From Macrobrachium rosenbergii (taxonomy: Eukaryota > Arthropoda > Malacostraca > Decapoda > Palaemonidae), in contig NC_089744.1 in assembly GCF_040412425.1 (NCBI RefSeq), positions 30,775,001 to 30,839,000 of the forward strand: DNA of 64,000 nt, in the 5' to 3' direction. Position 1 is the stretch's first letter; each line of letters opens with the position of its first letter. Positions 46,921 to 58,687 of this stretch are shown here, piece by piece. The notes under the pieces are model-generated. The model was not told the DNA's origin. It ran no database searches and saw only the letters and a list, made by a program, of their open reading frames with translations. A program made the position numbers and the translations under genes.

Positions 46921-47870
46921 ATACTGTACTCTACACTAACTTCTTGTCTGAGGAATAATACTAGACAATAATATTGTTAAATAATTATGAAAACAATGAA
47001 AATGAAATATGTAGTCACCGGCCTCCTTGCCTGCACACATATACTGTACTCTATGATGATGGTTCAGATTCATACAAAGGAAAAATAAACATGGTATGAG
47101 AGAGAGACCAGATATAAATACAGTAATGATGACTGCAATGAATGTGTATTTTGGCATGGGTATTAATGACAGTGATGTTATTAATAAGAAAAAAACACAT
47201 TCGTTAACATAGATGCATATTTCCACTGATAAAATTCATAGGGATGCATGTATAGGTATGATCATGTGTACAAGGAATAAAAAAAGGCAATACAAGACAT
47301 GGGTTATTGTTAAAGAGACCCCTCAAATACAACTGGACTTAATCAAGTTGGGTTATATTAAGTTACGTGAGATTTTGTTAGGCTTTGTGAAATGACGCTG
47401 AATCAGAATAGTGTAGGTTACGTGAGATTATGTTAGGCTAAGTGCAATGAGGTTGGATTAGGTTTATTTAGGTTAACATATAGATACTGCTCCACCTAAC
47501 TTTAAGATGAAGCAGTTCAATAGTCCTGGGACTCATCAGAGTAAAAGTGGGTTTCCTATGTCAGAGTGATCAAAATCCAGGTAAGAGTTTTGAATAGGCT
47601 ACAATAGTGACGTTAACCTATGATGTCATGAGGCTCCGCCCACAGTGAAGAGTAGTTTACATATGGGGAAAAGGTCTCCTCACTGTGGCTTTGCCCACTT
47701 GCCAATGACATATTGAGTAATTGATATTAATACCCATCCTAGGCTTCAGCGATATCAAATATGGTGAGCAGGATTTGTCATCATTCCCTTGATTGCACTA
47801 TCATTCTCAATAATTATTATTATTATTTTTTGGAGGTTTCATCGCAACTTCCACAGCAGTTGTTGGGGCT
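46921..47870. other. unassigned DNA
   Basis: Includes short tandem-like wording 'GGTTA-TTAGG' around 47345-47480 (GTTAGGTT, GTTACGTGAGATT-TGTTAGGCT twice), a small imperfect direct duplication. Nothing else recognised. Confidence 0.4.
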
Positions 47871-48134
47871 GTAGCCTGTTCAACATTCTAAGATTGCTAG
47901 GGTGGGGCCTGGAAAAGAATACAGCGTTGCCATCTATTTATCCTTTTAAATCTCACCCTCGACATTAATCCCTTGTTTATGGCTTTACCTGAGGTCTGTC
48001 ATTTACTGTACTTCGTTTTCTAAAGAAACCATGAGTAAATTGTGGTTGTTCTTACTGATTTTCCTTTCTTTGTGTGCTTTTTGGAAATAATAATCATAGT
48101 TCTTATAATAATACCATAATGTGTTTAATGCAGT

Positions 48135-48828
48135 TGTAAGGATGGTATAGAGTGATATACTGGCTGGGTGTTGTCTGGTTTATTGGTGGTTCCTTACTGA
48201 ATGAATGTGCATTGTTGTTTCAGATTTAGCTGGCCTTGTGCCAGTACGGGCTCTTGCTCCTAGAGCAGCCCGTGAATGAATGTACAGAATCTTCGAAGTT
48301 GTTATTGGTTGGTACGAGCCACAAAGTAGTTTCTACACACAGACAAGGCAAAACAGAGGTAATATTTCGGACATCTGTGTTTATCATCAGACAAACAGAT
48401 GGCGATTGTGAGAGACATAATAAACGCACAATGATAAAACATATATCAATGGAAAGGCCAGGAAATTCCACATATGGCCACTTGCATGAGATTCGAGACA
48501 GATTAATGAATACAGTGCAGTAGCATAATATATGTGAGATGGCGAGATGTTTGGCATCTTCACAAACAGAAACATGCATACAGTTTGATACAGGAGATTC
48601 GGTGGAATATTATGAGTACATGACTGGAATGCTTGCATGGCAATGCAAGTAGTGGTGATTGTACATAAATCGGGACAACAATGGTTAGGGAGAAACAGAC
48701 GGAAATATTGTATGGTAGAAGTTGCATTCCTTGAGAGAGAGAAAACGGGATGCTCTTGTTTTTTGTCGTTTCCTCCGATGGATGACCCACACATGTGCGT
48801 TCGAAAGACCGTGATGCAGTCTCTTACA
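48135..48828 (-). repeat. LTR (3' LTR in element orientation), with extra 80-bp piece
   Basis: Direct copy of 49220-49832 but 81 bp longer, because of an additional stretch at about 48208-48285 containing TTGTTTCAG and CAGCCCGTGAATGAATG; a duplicated 'GAATGAATGT' borders it. Confidence 0.8.
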
Positions 48829-49219
48829 ATACTCCCCCCTCCCCTAAGCAAGGCGTCGATGCGGAAATCGTCTTGCTGACAATTGGAATGGGCGCGAAGG
48901 GCTTGGGCTTTGGGCGGGTAGGAGGCTGAAGGGCGGTGCTGGCTAGCAGGAACTCGAGGAGGACGGTAGCAGGTTGAAGGATACATCTCTCCTTCATTAG
49001 TCGGGTCGTCTGGTACGAGTTCGGGGGCGGCGGCAGGCTGCCTGGAGGAGGTGTCCAGGGTTCCTGTGGTGGGGTGGGTCATCTCGAAGGGTCGGACTTC
49101 TACTGAGCACTAGGGAACGGCTGAAGCAGGGAGGCGGCGAAGGGTTTGTTGGCGCATGGGTTGTCATCTTGGGTCGGACATCTGCCATCAGCTCCTTCGG
49201 GTCACTCTGGGGTCACCAG

Positions 49220-49832
49220 TGTCAGGATGGTATAGAGTGACATACTGGCTGGGTGTTGTCTGGTTTATTGGTGGTTCCTTACTGAATGAATGTACAGAAT
49301 CTTTGAAGTTGTTATTGGCTTGTGTGAGCCACAAAGTAGTTTCTACACACAGACAGGGCAAAAGAGGTAATGTTTCGGACATCTGTGTTTGTTATCAGAC
49401 AAACAGATGGCGATATTGAGAGACATAATAAACATACAATGATAAAACTTATATCAATGGAAAGGCCAGGAAATTCCACATATGGCCAATTGCATGAGAT
49501 TCGAGACAGATTAATGAATACAATGCAGTAGCATAATATATGTGAAATGGCAAGACATTTGGCATCTTCACAAACAGGAACATATATAGGCTACAGTTTG
49601 ATACAGAAGATTCGGTGGAACATTATGGATACATGATTGGAATGCTTGCATGGCAATGCAAGTAGTGGTGATTGTACATAAATCGGGACAACAATGGTTA
49701 GGGAGAAACAGACGGAAATATTGTATGGTAGAAGTTGCGTTCTTGAGAGAGAGAAAATGGGATGCTCTTGTTTCCTCCGATGGATGACGCACACACACGT
49801 GCGCTCGAAAGACCGCGATGCGGTCTCTTACA
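49220..49832 (-). repeat. LTR (5' LTR in element orientation)
   Basis: Shares long runs with the other LTR, such as TACTGGCTGGGTGTTGTCTG, AAGTAGTTTCTACACACAGA, GGAAAGGCCAGGAAATTCCA and GGTTAGGGAGAAACAGACGG. Confidence 0.82.
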
Positions 49833-50494
49833 CATTAGCCCTCTTGAAACTTGTGTGGGTGATTCGGCAGGAATGGCTTTTTAAGCCATTTGATTATTGT
49901 CCATATTCCATATTAGCATTTATTTATGGTTACACGTGACTGTATTTTTCAGTGCCTCTGCAGGTTAAATAAGCTACTTATCATTTAGGAGAGAAAAATA
50001 AATTACCATTAATTATAGGGCCCCCTTGTTGTTTCTTTAATATGAAATATTTTAAAATGTTATCAACACTTTACTCGACCTGGGAGTAAAGATGTTGGCT
50101 GTGGGGAGATTTGATCCGCTTTGGCTATCCCTTCAAGGGCTATCAATACTGTCCAGTGACTGGCTGCTTGAGGTGACCACCATTATTGTTTCAGATCGAG
50201 CTGGCCATTCAAATGCCCTCACAGACCACGTGTCAGGGAAACTGAGGTTTGGCAGCGGCGGTCAAAAATTATGCCATGTCTCTTTGTTTTTATGAAATAA
50301 ATTGGGCTTGTACTGCAAATATGTGAAGCCAAATATGTTTCGAAATGTTATCTTTAAATGAATAACATTTCTTTTTTAGATTTCACTTGAACAAGCTCTA
50401 ACAGGGCAAAACTTTTATTCATAACGAGACGTTTGACACGGCTGTATTATTTTCCTGGCCCCACACTAGCGATCTTAGAATGTTGAACAGGCTA

Positions 50495-51046
50495 TAAGTT
50501 GTTAGCTTGGAATTCTTCCATATTCTTGATATTCGTATTGTTTCTACTTTACAAATAATTCAGTGTATGTAATTCATCCACATAATGAACCAGTCTATAG
50601 CTCATTTGTTAGATCTACATCTATTCAGGGCAGGAACACAAAAAGACAATCCGTTTTGTTTTACCTCAGGTTTCGACACTATAGCCTTCTATTTGCAGCA
50701 AGCCAGGAACGGCCACTAGAAGTAGGATTCAAGTGAAAAGCAATGATACCTCATTTCCATCAACTGCTAGAGGTGTAAAGGTCAGCGCCATTGTTTTATT
50801 TCAGTTAAGGTAACCCATTGCTATTTTTCTTTGTTTTTTTATTATTTCAAACGGCACCCTAAACAGCGCTCGTATACTCGCTGCAAATAAAAGTTATTGG
50901 TAGGGATCAAGATTTTGAGGGCAAGCTATTATTTACCTACTTAATATCAATCAAATGTAACACGATTTATATTGATATGCATGGAAAGAAAAATATATTG
51001 AAATCGGTTTGAATGAGAAACATACTGTTGTAATCATTGTTTTAAT
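50495..51046. other. unassigned DNA
   Basis: No recognisable gene or element. Confidence 0.4.
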
Positions 51047-51286
51047 AAATATGGGTATTATTTTACTTATGAACATTAATTGCTTTCAACATAAAATATA
51101 GGTTTTTCTGTTGTATTATGATGTGATTTGAATGATTTTGAGGTTTATTTCCCGGGGAAGGATAAGTATTCATTTGAGATGGAAATAAACCTCAAAATCA
51201 TTCAAATCACATCATAATACAACAGAAAACCTATATTTTATGTTGAAAGCAATTAATGTCCATAAGTAAAATAATACCTAAATATG
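51047..51286. repeat. near-perfect 240-bp palindrome (hairpin)
   Basis: Left arm 51048-51151 and right arm 51182-51285 are reverse complements with only a few mismatches and one indel-free register (ATTGCTTTCAACATAAAATA, CTGTTGTATTATGATGTGAT and GATTTTGAGGTTTATTTC in the left arm; each inverted in the right). The loop is about 30 bp and begins CCGGGGAAGG. No flanking duplication is evident. Confidence 0.93.
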
Positions 51287-52024
<738 letters not shown>

Positions 52025-53343
52025 GAGGCATAAACCAGAGAACTTAGACCACAAAGAAGGGTAATGCAAAATACACAAAACTAGAAAATCTAATTGTCAC
52101 AGACAAAAGTTCTTGTCACAGACAAAAGTTCACACTGGGTGTAGATAAGAAATATATTCATAAGTATAGATAAGAAATGTAAATGGATTACATAGGAAAA
52201 TATTAGGTGTCATGAAAAGTAGGCTACAGCTAACGAGGACCCTTTTTGAAGATATGTGTGGTAAATAGGAAGCTGTAATATACAAACAATAGCCTACCGT
52301 AAATGAGAAAAAAACAGAAGATATAGTGAAAATGATAAATACTGTAACCCGCAATAAAGTAAGCTATATGCAAGAGGCAAAGGAGATGTCTTGGATAAAA
52401 TTGAAAGCCAAAACCAGACGGTGGGATAAGAAGTGGAAAAGAAAGTGAGTTTAGAATGTATGAAATGGAAAGGAGAAATTACAAACGTACAAATAAACGA
52501 AGATAATATTGTATCAGCATACTTTCAGAGCAAGAACTAATACAGCGGAAGATTCTGCTGTATTTTTTTTTTTGTAGAGGAAGATCTAATTAATTGTTTG
52601 CTATCTTACGAAGCATACAAACAAGAAACAAGTGAAGTAGTTGATCTCCAACAGCCGTATGAAAAAGACAAAAATGAAATAGTAGGAAAGCTTTTCATTC
52701 AGTGATAGCATAATAAAAATAAAAATAAAATGAATCTTATATCACACGAGAAGAAAAACACAAAGGAAAATTTTAAAAAAGCAAACATTCAAAACTATAA
52801 GAAAAAACAAACTCAAGAGCAAACCTGGTGTGACGTTGCAAAGGGAAATCCTCGATGCTGAACCTTCACCTGCACCTCAACAACAGAATTTGGCGGCGAA
52901 CGTCTCGACTGACCTATGACAGCTAAGTTACGCAGTTTCAAAGTACTTGGTGAGTACATTTACAATTTGACGATTTTTTAAAAGCAATACCCATCATATT
53001 GTGCAGTTTTGGCGTTAAATGTAAAGTTGACGGAAAGCTGGAGGCTGTTTTACATGTCTAGGCTACTAGATAGCCTAGGCCTATCTCTTGCCAAGTTCAC
53101 CAGTTGTTTTTTAAAACATTTTCCAGGTTTTTTTAACAGCCTTGTAAAGTTATCGGTACGAAGGTTTTTTTTTTTGCCATTTGACCAGGAGATTTGTCGC
53201 GTAACAATTTTTTTTTTTTAGTATTTCTGTACTATAAAGAATGGTTCTGCAAATACGAAAGTCATTAGGGAGCCATATGTTCAAGAAGAGATCGGCTAAG
53301 GAAGTCTAGGCTGTTGTAAAAGGAACCATACTAACCAATCGTA
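52025..53343. other. unassigned DNA
   Basis: A-rich on the + strand around 52380-52800 with a small duplication at 52095-52130 (GTCACAGACAAAAGTTC twice). No recognisable gene. Confidence 0.4.
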
Positions 53344-53363
53344 CCCTAACCTAACCTAACCTA
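53344..53363. repeat. short interstitial CCTAA (telomere-type) repeat
   Basis: Four successive CCTAA units. (TTAGG)n is the arthropod telomere unit; this is too short for more than a curiosity. Confidence 0.6.
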
Positions 53364-53544
53364 GTAGGCCGTGTTACTTACCCGGGGGCGGACCAGTGAA
53401 GGAAACCATTTTTACCAAAAGTTCCCCCATAACACTGCGCATGCGCGACAGGCTATTCTAACATTACAGGCTGGCCAGTATAGAGAAACATAATCAGTTC
53501 TGAGGTTAATTACAGTCGACTGGCAAAAAGTAACGGTAAATTCG

Positions 53545-54185
53545 GTTTCTAAGAAACCGGCTGTCCGAGGCTGCTAACTATGGAAAAATTCACGTTTGCA
53601 ATGTTATTTTACTTCGCTTTAGAAGAATTTAAAGTAATATTTTGTCGGCTGGCTTAAGTTCTGACCTTTTTGCTTTTTTGCATGGTAGGTCTAAGCCATT
53701 CCATGGCAAGCCCCACCTCCATAGCCCGGCAGGTTTTGTAACCAGGCCTAAAAATACCAACGTAGCCCAGAGGTGTTTAGCATTAGTTATGGAGGGGAGG
53801 TGGGGCTTGTCGCGAATGCCGGCTTAGAAAGGAGTTAGGAACTTGTCGTGTAGTCTTCAATCACTGTCAGTTATTTTGTCGGGTTAAATTTTGGTGTCAA
53901 GTAAAATAACATAGAAAAACAATTGAGTCTGTTCAATGACAGTAGCTTAGCTTTTAGTAAATTCTTGCTAAGAAACCAATTGAGGCTGCTAACTTAGAAA
54001 AATTCAATTTGCAAGGTTAGGCGGAGCTGTTATTAGTTCTGAGCTTTTTGATGAAATCAGCTAGGTTTTGTAGGCCTGTAGCCCAGGCTGTTTAGCATAT
54101 TAGGGCTGCCAGTCGCCCCAAAAGGAGGGAATCCCGTAGCTCAATACTGTCAGTTATTTTGTCGGGTTAAATTTTGGTGTGTACA
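53545..54185. repeat. diverged direct duplication
   Basis: About 53545-53900 and 53965-54185 share, in order: CTAAGAAACC, GAGGCTGCTAACT, GAAAAATTCA, TTCTGA(C/G)CTTTTT, TAGCCCAG, TGTTTAGCAT, CTGTCAGTTATTTTGTCGGG and TTAAATTTTGGTGT. The first copy contains an extra palindromic piece at 53702-53811. Confidence 0.8.
53702..53811. repeat. short inverted repeat
   Basis: GGCAAGCCCCACCTCCATAG near the left and TATGGAGGGGAGGTGGGGCT-TGTC on the right are inverted, with about 65 bp between. It coincides with sequence missing from the second copy of the duplication, so it may be a small insertion. Confidence 0.6.
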
Positions 54186-54403
54186 ATTGGTGTTTTGACA
54201 GGGAATTCTTTGGCCAACCTGTGTAGGCTAATAGGTTAGGCCTATTGTGAGATGAAATCAGCTCTTTATGTGCTATCAAAATGCGAGTATCGATTTTGGT
54301 CATCTTTGGGTAGATTGCAGAGTAAGTCTTTGGGGTGTTAGGTTGGACATTTTAGGCTGATAATGGGAAGTCTGTGTTATGGCTTTGCATGCCACTTAGT
54401 TGC

Positions 54404-54526
54404 ATAGATGAGGTGTGATGTAAATGCTTGTAGAGGGGAAGACATCTTTATTGTACAAAGACTTGACTGCAAGAAAGATATGTCTTCCCCTCTATAAGCA
54501 TTTACATCACACCTCATCTAGTCTAT
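54404..54526. repeat. inverted repeat (hairpin)
   Basis: Arms of about 46 nt (ATAGATGAGGTGTGATGTAA, ATGCTTGTAGAGGGGAAGAC, ATCTTT and their inverse) around a 24-bp spacer. One or two mismatches only. Confidence 0.9.
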
Positions 54527-54730
54527 GTATTTAAGTGGTTGCATGGTGGCAGCGATGGGATACGTACAAATAGGACTTATAGCTGGTATGGCATCATCCT
54601 GTATTTTTGTAGAAAATTACCTATTCCCTCAAAATGCTTTGGATACATTTCTTTCAGATCCTTTTTTATCCCTTATGTACATATCTACATCAGTAGGTAT
54701 CTCATCTGTGCTTTTATTAAACAACTCTTC

Positions 54731-55200
54731 TTGTTCCGACACTATATACAAACCATCGGTCCTTTACATGAGGAATTACTTTCAGGCGTAGGCTGGAAAC
54801 GGCCATTAAACTCTTGAGCAAGGTGGGTAGGCAGTAACTACCGCCAGGTAGGCGGGAATACCCGCCTGCCCGGATGTAAACATTCCAGTTTGCTTGCGGC
54901 CGTCATGTGTTGCAGACGTGGTTTCGGATCTCTCCGCCTGACTGTTGTTAAGCTCTTATTATCCCGATGGGATCTTAATGTATTTGTTCCAACACAATAT
55001 ACAAACCCTTGGTCCTTTGCATTAGGGATTACTTTCAGGCATAGGCTGGAAACGGCCGTTGAACTTCAAACAAGGTGGTTAGGCAGTTAACTACCGTCCA
55101 GGAGGCGGGAGTACTGCCTGCCCGGATGTAAACATTCCAATTTGCTTTTGGCTGTCGTGGAATGCGGATGTTCTTCGCTCTCTGCCTGACTGCCCTTTTT
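54731..55200 (+). repeat. tandem terminal repeat at the left end of DIRS-like element 2
   Basis: Two copies offset by 253 bp, beginning TTGTTCC-ACAC-ATATACAAACC at 54731 and 54984. Both contain GGATTACTTTCAGGC / GAATTACTTTCAGGC, ATAGGCTGGAAACGGCC, and TGCCCGGATGTAAACATTCC. They lie directly before the gag-like ORF of element 2. The first copy may be the remnant of another insertion of the same family. Confidence 0.75.
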
Positions 55201-55240
55201 CAACCTTATTGGTGAGAAAATTCCTTGTTTTCTTTTCAGT

Positions 55241-58200
55241 ATGAATGTTGATAAACCTTCTAAACCCTCCTATCACCAGCGTGTGTGTCCTGGGGTAGGA
55301 GGCAAGAAATGTAACACCTTCAGGTCTAACGTCGACACGGACCCACACGCCCTCTGCCCATCTTGCAGGGGGCGTGTGTGTTTGCGCGACGCTCCTTGTA
55401 GCGAGTGTTGTTCCTGGTCTTCCGAGCCGTGGAAGAGGTTCGAAGGGAGGAGACGCTACTGTCGGAAGCCAGCCAAGGAATCGTCCGAGGGTAATACACC
55501 CCCAACGACTCCAGTGGTGGCTAACGTGTCAGGTTCGTTTCTCCCTCCCTGCCAACTTCCCCTGCTTGCTCCTTCTCCCTCGGGTGAGGACTCCCCCTCC
55601 CCTTCCTCATTTGTTTCATTGGGTGTGGAAGGGCGTGGGGGGTCAGTTGATCAGGACATCCTCTCAGGGGTCTCTTCTTGTGCCGGGGGGGAAATTTTTC
55701 CCCCAGAACGAGCAGAGACTTCCCAGCTTAACTCAACTTTTTCCTCAGGTTTCAGGGTGGATAGCCAGGTATCAGATCTATCCTCGGCCTGGCTACACCT
55801 GGTTCTACCTGGCATTCTGTCACTGGAGGGCCTAGTATCTCATCTGTTTGACGCTCCAGTGACAACGCACTCGGCAACCACGATCACCACCATGTCTGTC
55901 ACCATGTCTGGATTCTCCAAGCTACCTGTGTCGGTGGCTTCTCAACTGGACACCCAGGTTTTGGCTGCCCCTGCCGCTCACCATTCAGTACCACTGCCTC
56001 CTGGGTTTCTGGCCCTCTCTCACGACCTGGGCCGTCCTACATGGTTACATCAACGGTGCCGTATGTGACTGTTCCTGCCCCTGTTGCTGACCCTGGCTCA
56101 ATGATGTCTATGATTCTGGCTCCTCGCTTCCCTGTCTCTCAGCCCGGCGTATCGACTGACTCGCTCACCATGCCTTCGACCCTGGCTCAGCCCGGCCTGG
56201 CTGCTCGCGTGCCACCCGTGCCTTCATTCCCAGCTCCTCCTCCTCCGCATGTTCCTGGCTGCTGTGCGGATGTTCCCGCCCTGGTAACTGCTGGCCCGAG
56301 CACCACCTACGCTGCCAGGGGTTGCGCCTGCTGCTGTGGCCCCCCCGGCTGCTCCTGCTTCGTTGGCTGCTCCTACATGGTTTGGGGACTTAACTACGAT
56401 CCTGAAGAAGATGGCGAAGAGGAAGTCAAAGAAGAGATCAAGAAAGGTGTCGTCGTCATCGTCTTCGTCATCATCATTGTCTTCATCTGCTACCTCTTCT
56501 TCCTCTTCTCCTTCCGAGGCTTCCCGGCCAAAGAAGGAAGAAGCCTGCCTCTCCCCCCCACCAAAGAAGTCTCGCACCGAGACTTCTAAGGGACTGCCTC
56601 CTTCCACTGGGAAGGCAGTGGGATCTCTCGCTGGCTCTTCCCCATCCACGGATCAGGGAACTGCTGCCCTGGCCCCCGGGTCAGTCGCATTGGGAGCCAA
56701 GGGTGTGCAGACCACAGTCCGCACTCCCCCTGCTGTGCCTAAGAAACCTGCTTCTAAGGCCAGCGGGTCCACGTCTGACACTCGTGTGCGAGTCGCTCCA
56801 AGTACCTGGGTTTCCAAGGAGACCCAGGTACCCCAGGCTGATACGGGAGAAACTTCTCGCCTTACAGACCTGGGCGTGGGGTGAGAGAAAGAGTTTGGGT
56901 ATGCAGGTGCCCCGACTCTTCCTGCTGGTACCCCCGTGAGTGCCAAGCCAGGTTCCTGGGAAAGTGCTTCGGTCCCTCGGGTCCGAAAGCCTGGAGGAGC
57001 AGAGAAGAGGTCCCCTGCTCAGTCTTCCCGAGAGGCTACGGCCTTGAAGAAGACTGGGGCGTGTCTATAGGACAGCGCAAGCTCGCGCCAGCCAGCCGCA
57101 CGCTCGACTCCTCCCAGTCCCCGGCCGCATCCCCACGGCCATCCTGGCTCAGGGGAGGTGAGCGTGTGGCTCGGCACATGTGAGCCGCTCCGCTCTCCTC
57201 GGGAGACTGCTTCGCCTAGGCGAAACCACTCTCCTCAACCCGGGCTGCCGTCACCTCTGTGGGTTGGTGACTGCTCCCGGCCCACTGCCCCTGTTGGTTC
57301 TGCCAGCAAGGCCAGGGGAGCGCACGATCCTCCTCGCCTGTCCCCTCTACCTTTGGGCTCCTTCCAAGGGGCACGAGTCGGACAGGAAGAATTCTGGTGA
57401 GTTTTCTCCCCAGAGTTCTACCTCGGGGGTGTATGTACCTGGCTCAGTCCTCAGCTTGACCAGGTCTTATGCCCGTGTGGTGCAGGAAGGATCACGGGGG
57501 TCTGCCAAGGTTCTCCCTCCTGCAGGGAGAGTAGATCGGGAGGACCGCACTCTGGAAGGGCTTGAGGGTCCTCTTCCCCAGGATGCGGACACCCCAGAGA
57601 TACAGAGGACGTTTGCAGAGGTTATTGCGCTGATTCGTCAGCACAATGACCTCGGGGAAGGGACCACGGCCTCAACTGTGGATCATCCATCGTGCCTTGA
57701 ATCTTTTGGGGACCCAAGAAGGAACCCAAGGCTTCAGTGGGGCTGCCGTGGTCCACGCTTGCCGAAGGGGTCCTCGACCAGGTGAATGGTCTTGTGTCTG
57801 GGCAAGACAATTCACTTAGATCGAACCGCTCGGATAAGCTTCTTCCCCCCCTCTGCCTCACCAGAAGCGCTTCTACGCTCCAGTGGAGAGGGCATTGCTG
57901 CCTAAACAGGTTGACCCGGACCTGGTACGTCTGGATCCGGGTCTTATGTTGCAGCAGCTTACTGCAGAGAGCATCTCCCTCTCTCAGCAAGAAGCCGCAA
58001 CGTTGGAAGCCACCGCCATGGCGGCCTTCCAGGCAGTCTCCTGGCTCAATCGGTGGTCCTTCACAGTATCGAAGGTAGCTGCTTCCTTGGGCGCTATCGT
58101 GCCTGGGGAGGACTCTGCCTTTGGGAGACTGTGCCAGTCTGGGGGTAGGGCCATCTCCTACCTCACCCACCAGACGGCAAACCTGTGGGCAAACCTGGTC

Positions 58201-58687
58201 CTGAAGCGGAGAGACGCCGTTCTCTCTTGCTTCTCCAGGTCTGTAGGACCCGAGTCGGCAGTGACCCTGAGGAATGGACCATTGCTGGATTCCGCCTCTC
58301 TCTTCCCAAGGGAGTTGGTGGATGCCGCGAGTAGACAAGCGCCGGGCCGATGACAGTGACCGGCTTGTCCACCAGGCAGTGGCCAAGACCTCTGGGTCTT
58401 CGCGTCCCACTGCGACTAGGCCCTCGGGCCAGGCTGGCACTTCATCGGCCCCTAAGAAGTCCCAGTCTTCAAAGGGGTCCCGTGGAAACACCCAGCCTTC
58501 TTCTTCCTCTAGAAAGGGTGGGCCTTCCCTCCCCTTTCAGCCCACTTTCCAATCCGGTAAAGGGGGCAAGGGGAAGAAGAAGGGAAAATGCTATGGGCGA
58601 TGTTCCCCCAAAAGCTGCCGAATGTGGGGGGATGCCTGTCCAGCCATTGGGCAACATGGCAGCGTCACGGAGCCGAGACCTGGATAG
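55241..58687 (+). pseudogene. DIRS element 2 gag-like ORF1, broken
   Basis: ATG at 55241 opens MNVDKPSKPSYHQRVCPGVG and a Cys module, CPSCRGRVCLRDAPCSECCSW, parallel to that of element 1. An in-frame TGA at 56066-56068 follows a long Pro/Ser region; the same frame resumes with a lysine/serine block (KKMAKRKSKKRSRK then poly-Ser, about 56400-56510). At 57883-58351 comes MERALLPKQVDPDLVRLDPG and WLNRWSFTVSKVAASLGAIV, a conserved C-terminal part of DIRS ORF1, and at 58400-58620 a Gly/Lys/Ser-rich basic end (GKGGKGKKKGK). Several frame changes; not a working gene. Confidence 0.75.

Larger units (their letters stand above)
48135..49832 (-). mobile_element. small non-autonomous LTR retrotransposon
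   Basis: Two direct repeats, 48135-48828 and 49220-49832, each begin TGT(A/C)AGGATGG and end GTCTCTTACA on the + strand. Read on the minus strand, the 5' LTR is 49832-49220; it is followed at once by CTGGTGACCCCAGAGTGACC (primer-binding-site position) and, just before the 3' LTR, by the purine tract AGGGGAGGGGGGAG (48832-48845). The internal part is only 391 bp, with a short ATG frame (MADVRPKMTTHAP...) and no pol. It lies inside the TIR element. No clear target duplication was seen. Confidence 0.82.
47874..50492. mobile_element. TIR element of unknown superfamily, hosting an LTR element
   Basis: GCCTGTTCAACATTCTAAGA at 47874 is mirrored by TCTTAGAATGTTGAACAGGC ending 50492; the match continues inward for about 55 bp with a few mismatches (GCTAG-GTGGGGCC-GGAAAA-AATACAGC). 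TA flanks both ends. Outside the nested LTR element only about 0.9 kb remains and no transposase is visible. Confidence 0.75.

Noticed and set aside
48387..49082. 231-codon minus-strand ORF
   Set aside because: It runs from the 391-bp core into the 3' LTR across the purine tract and has no recognisable domain; a chance frame in the LTR element.
52860..53000. First exon of a downstream gene (GTGAGT after 52949)
   Set aside because: A single donor-like site with no frame, acceptor or homologous peptide.
53344..53363. Telomere or chromosome end
   Set aside because: Only four CCTAA units; an interstitial trace at most.
57622..58491. 289-codon minus-strand ORF
   Set aside because: It is antisense to the DIRS element 2 ORF1 in GC-rich DNA; the sense strand has the recognisable DIRS blocks.
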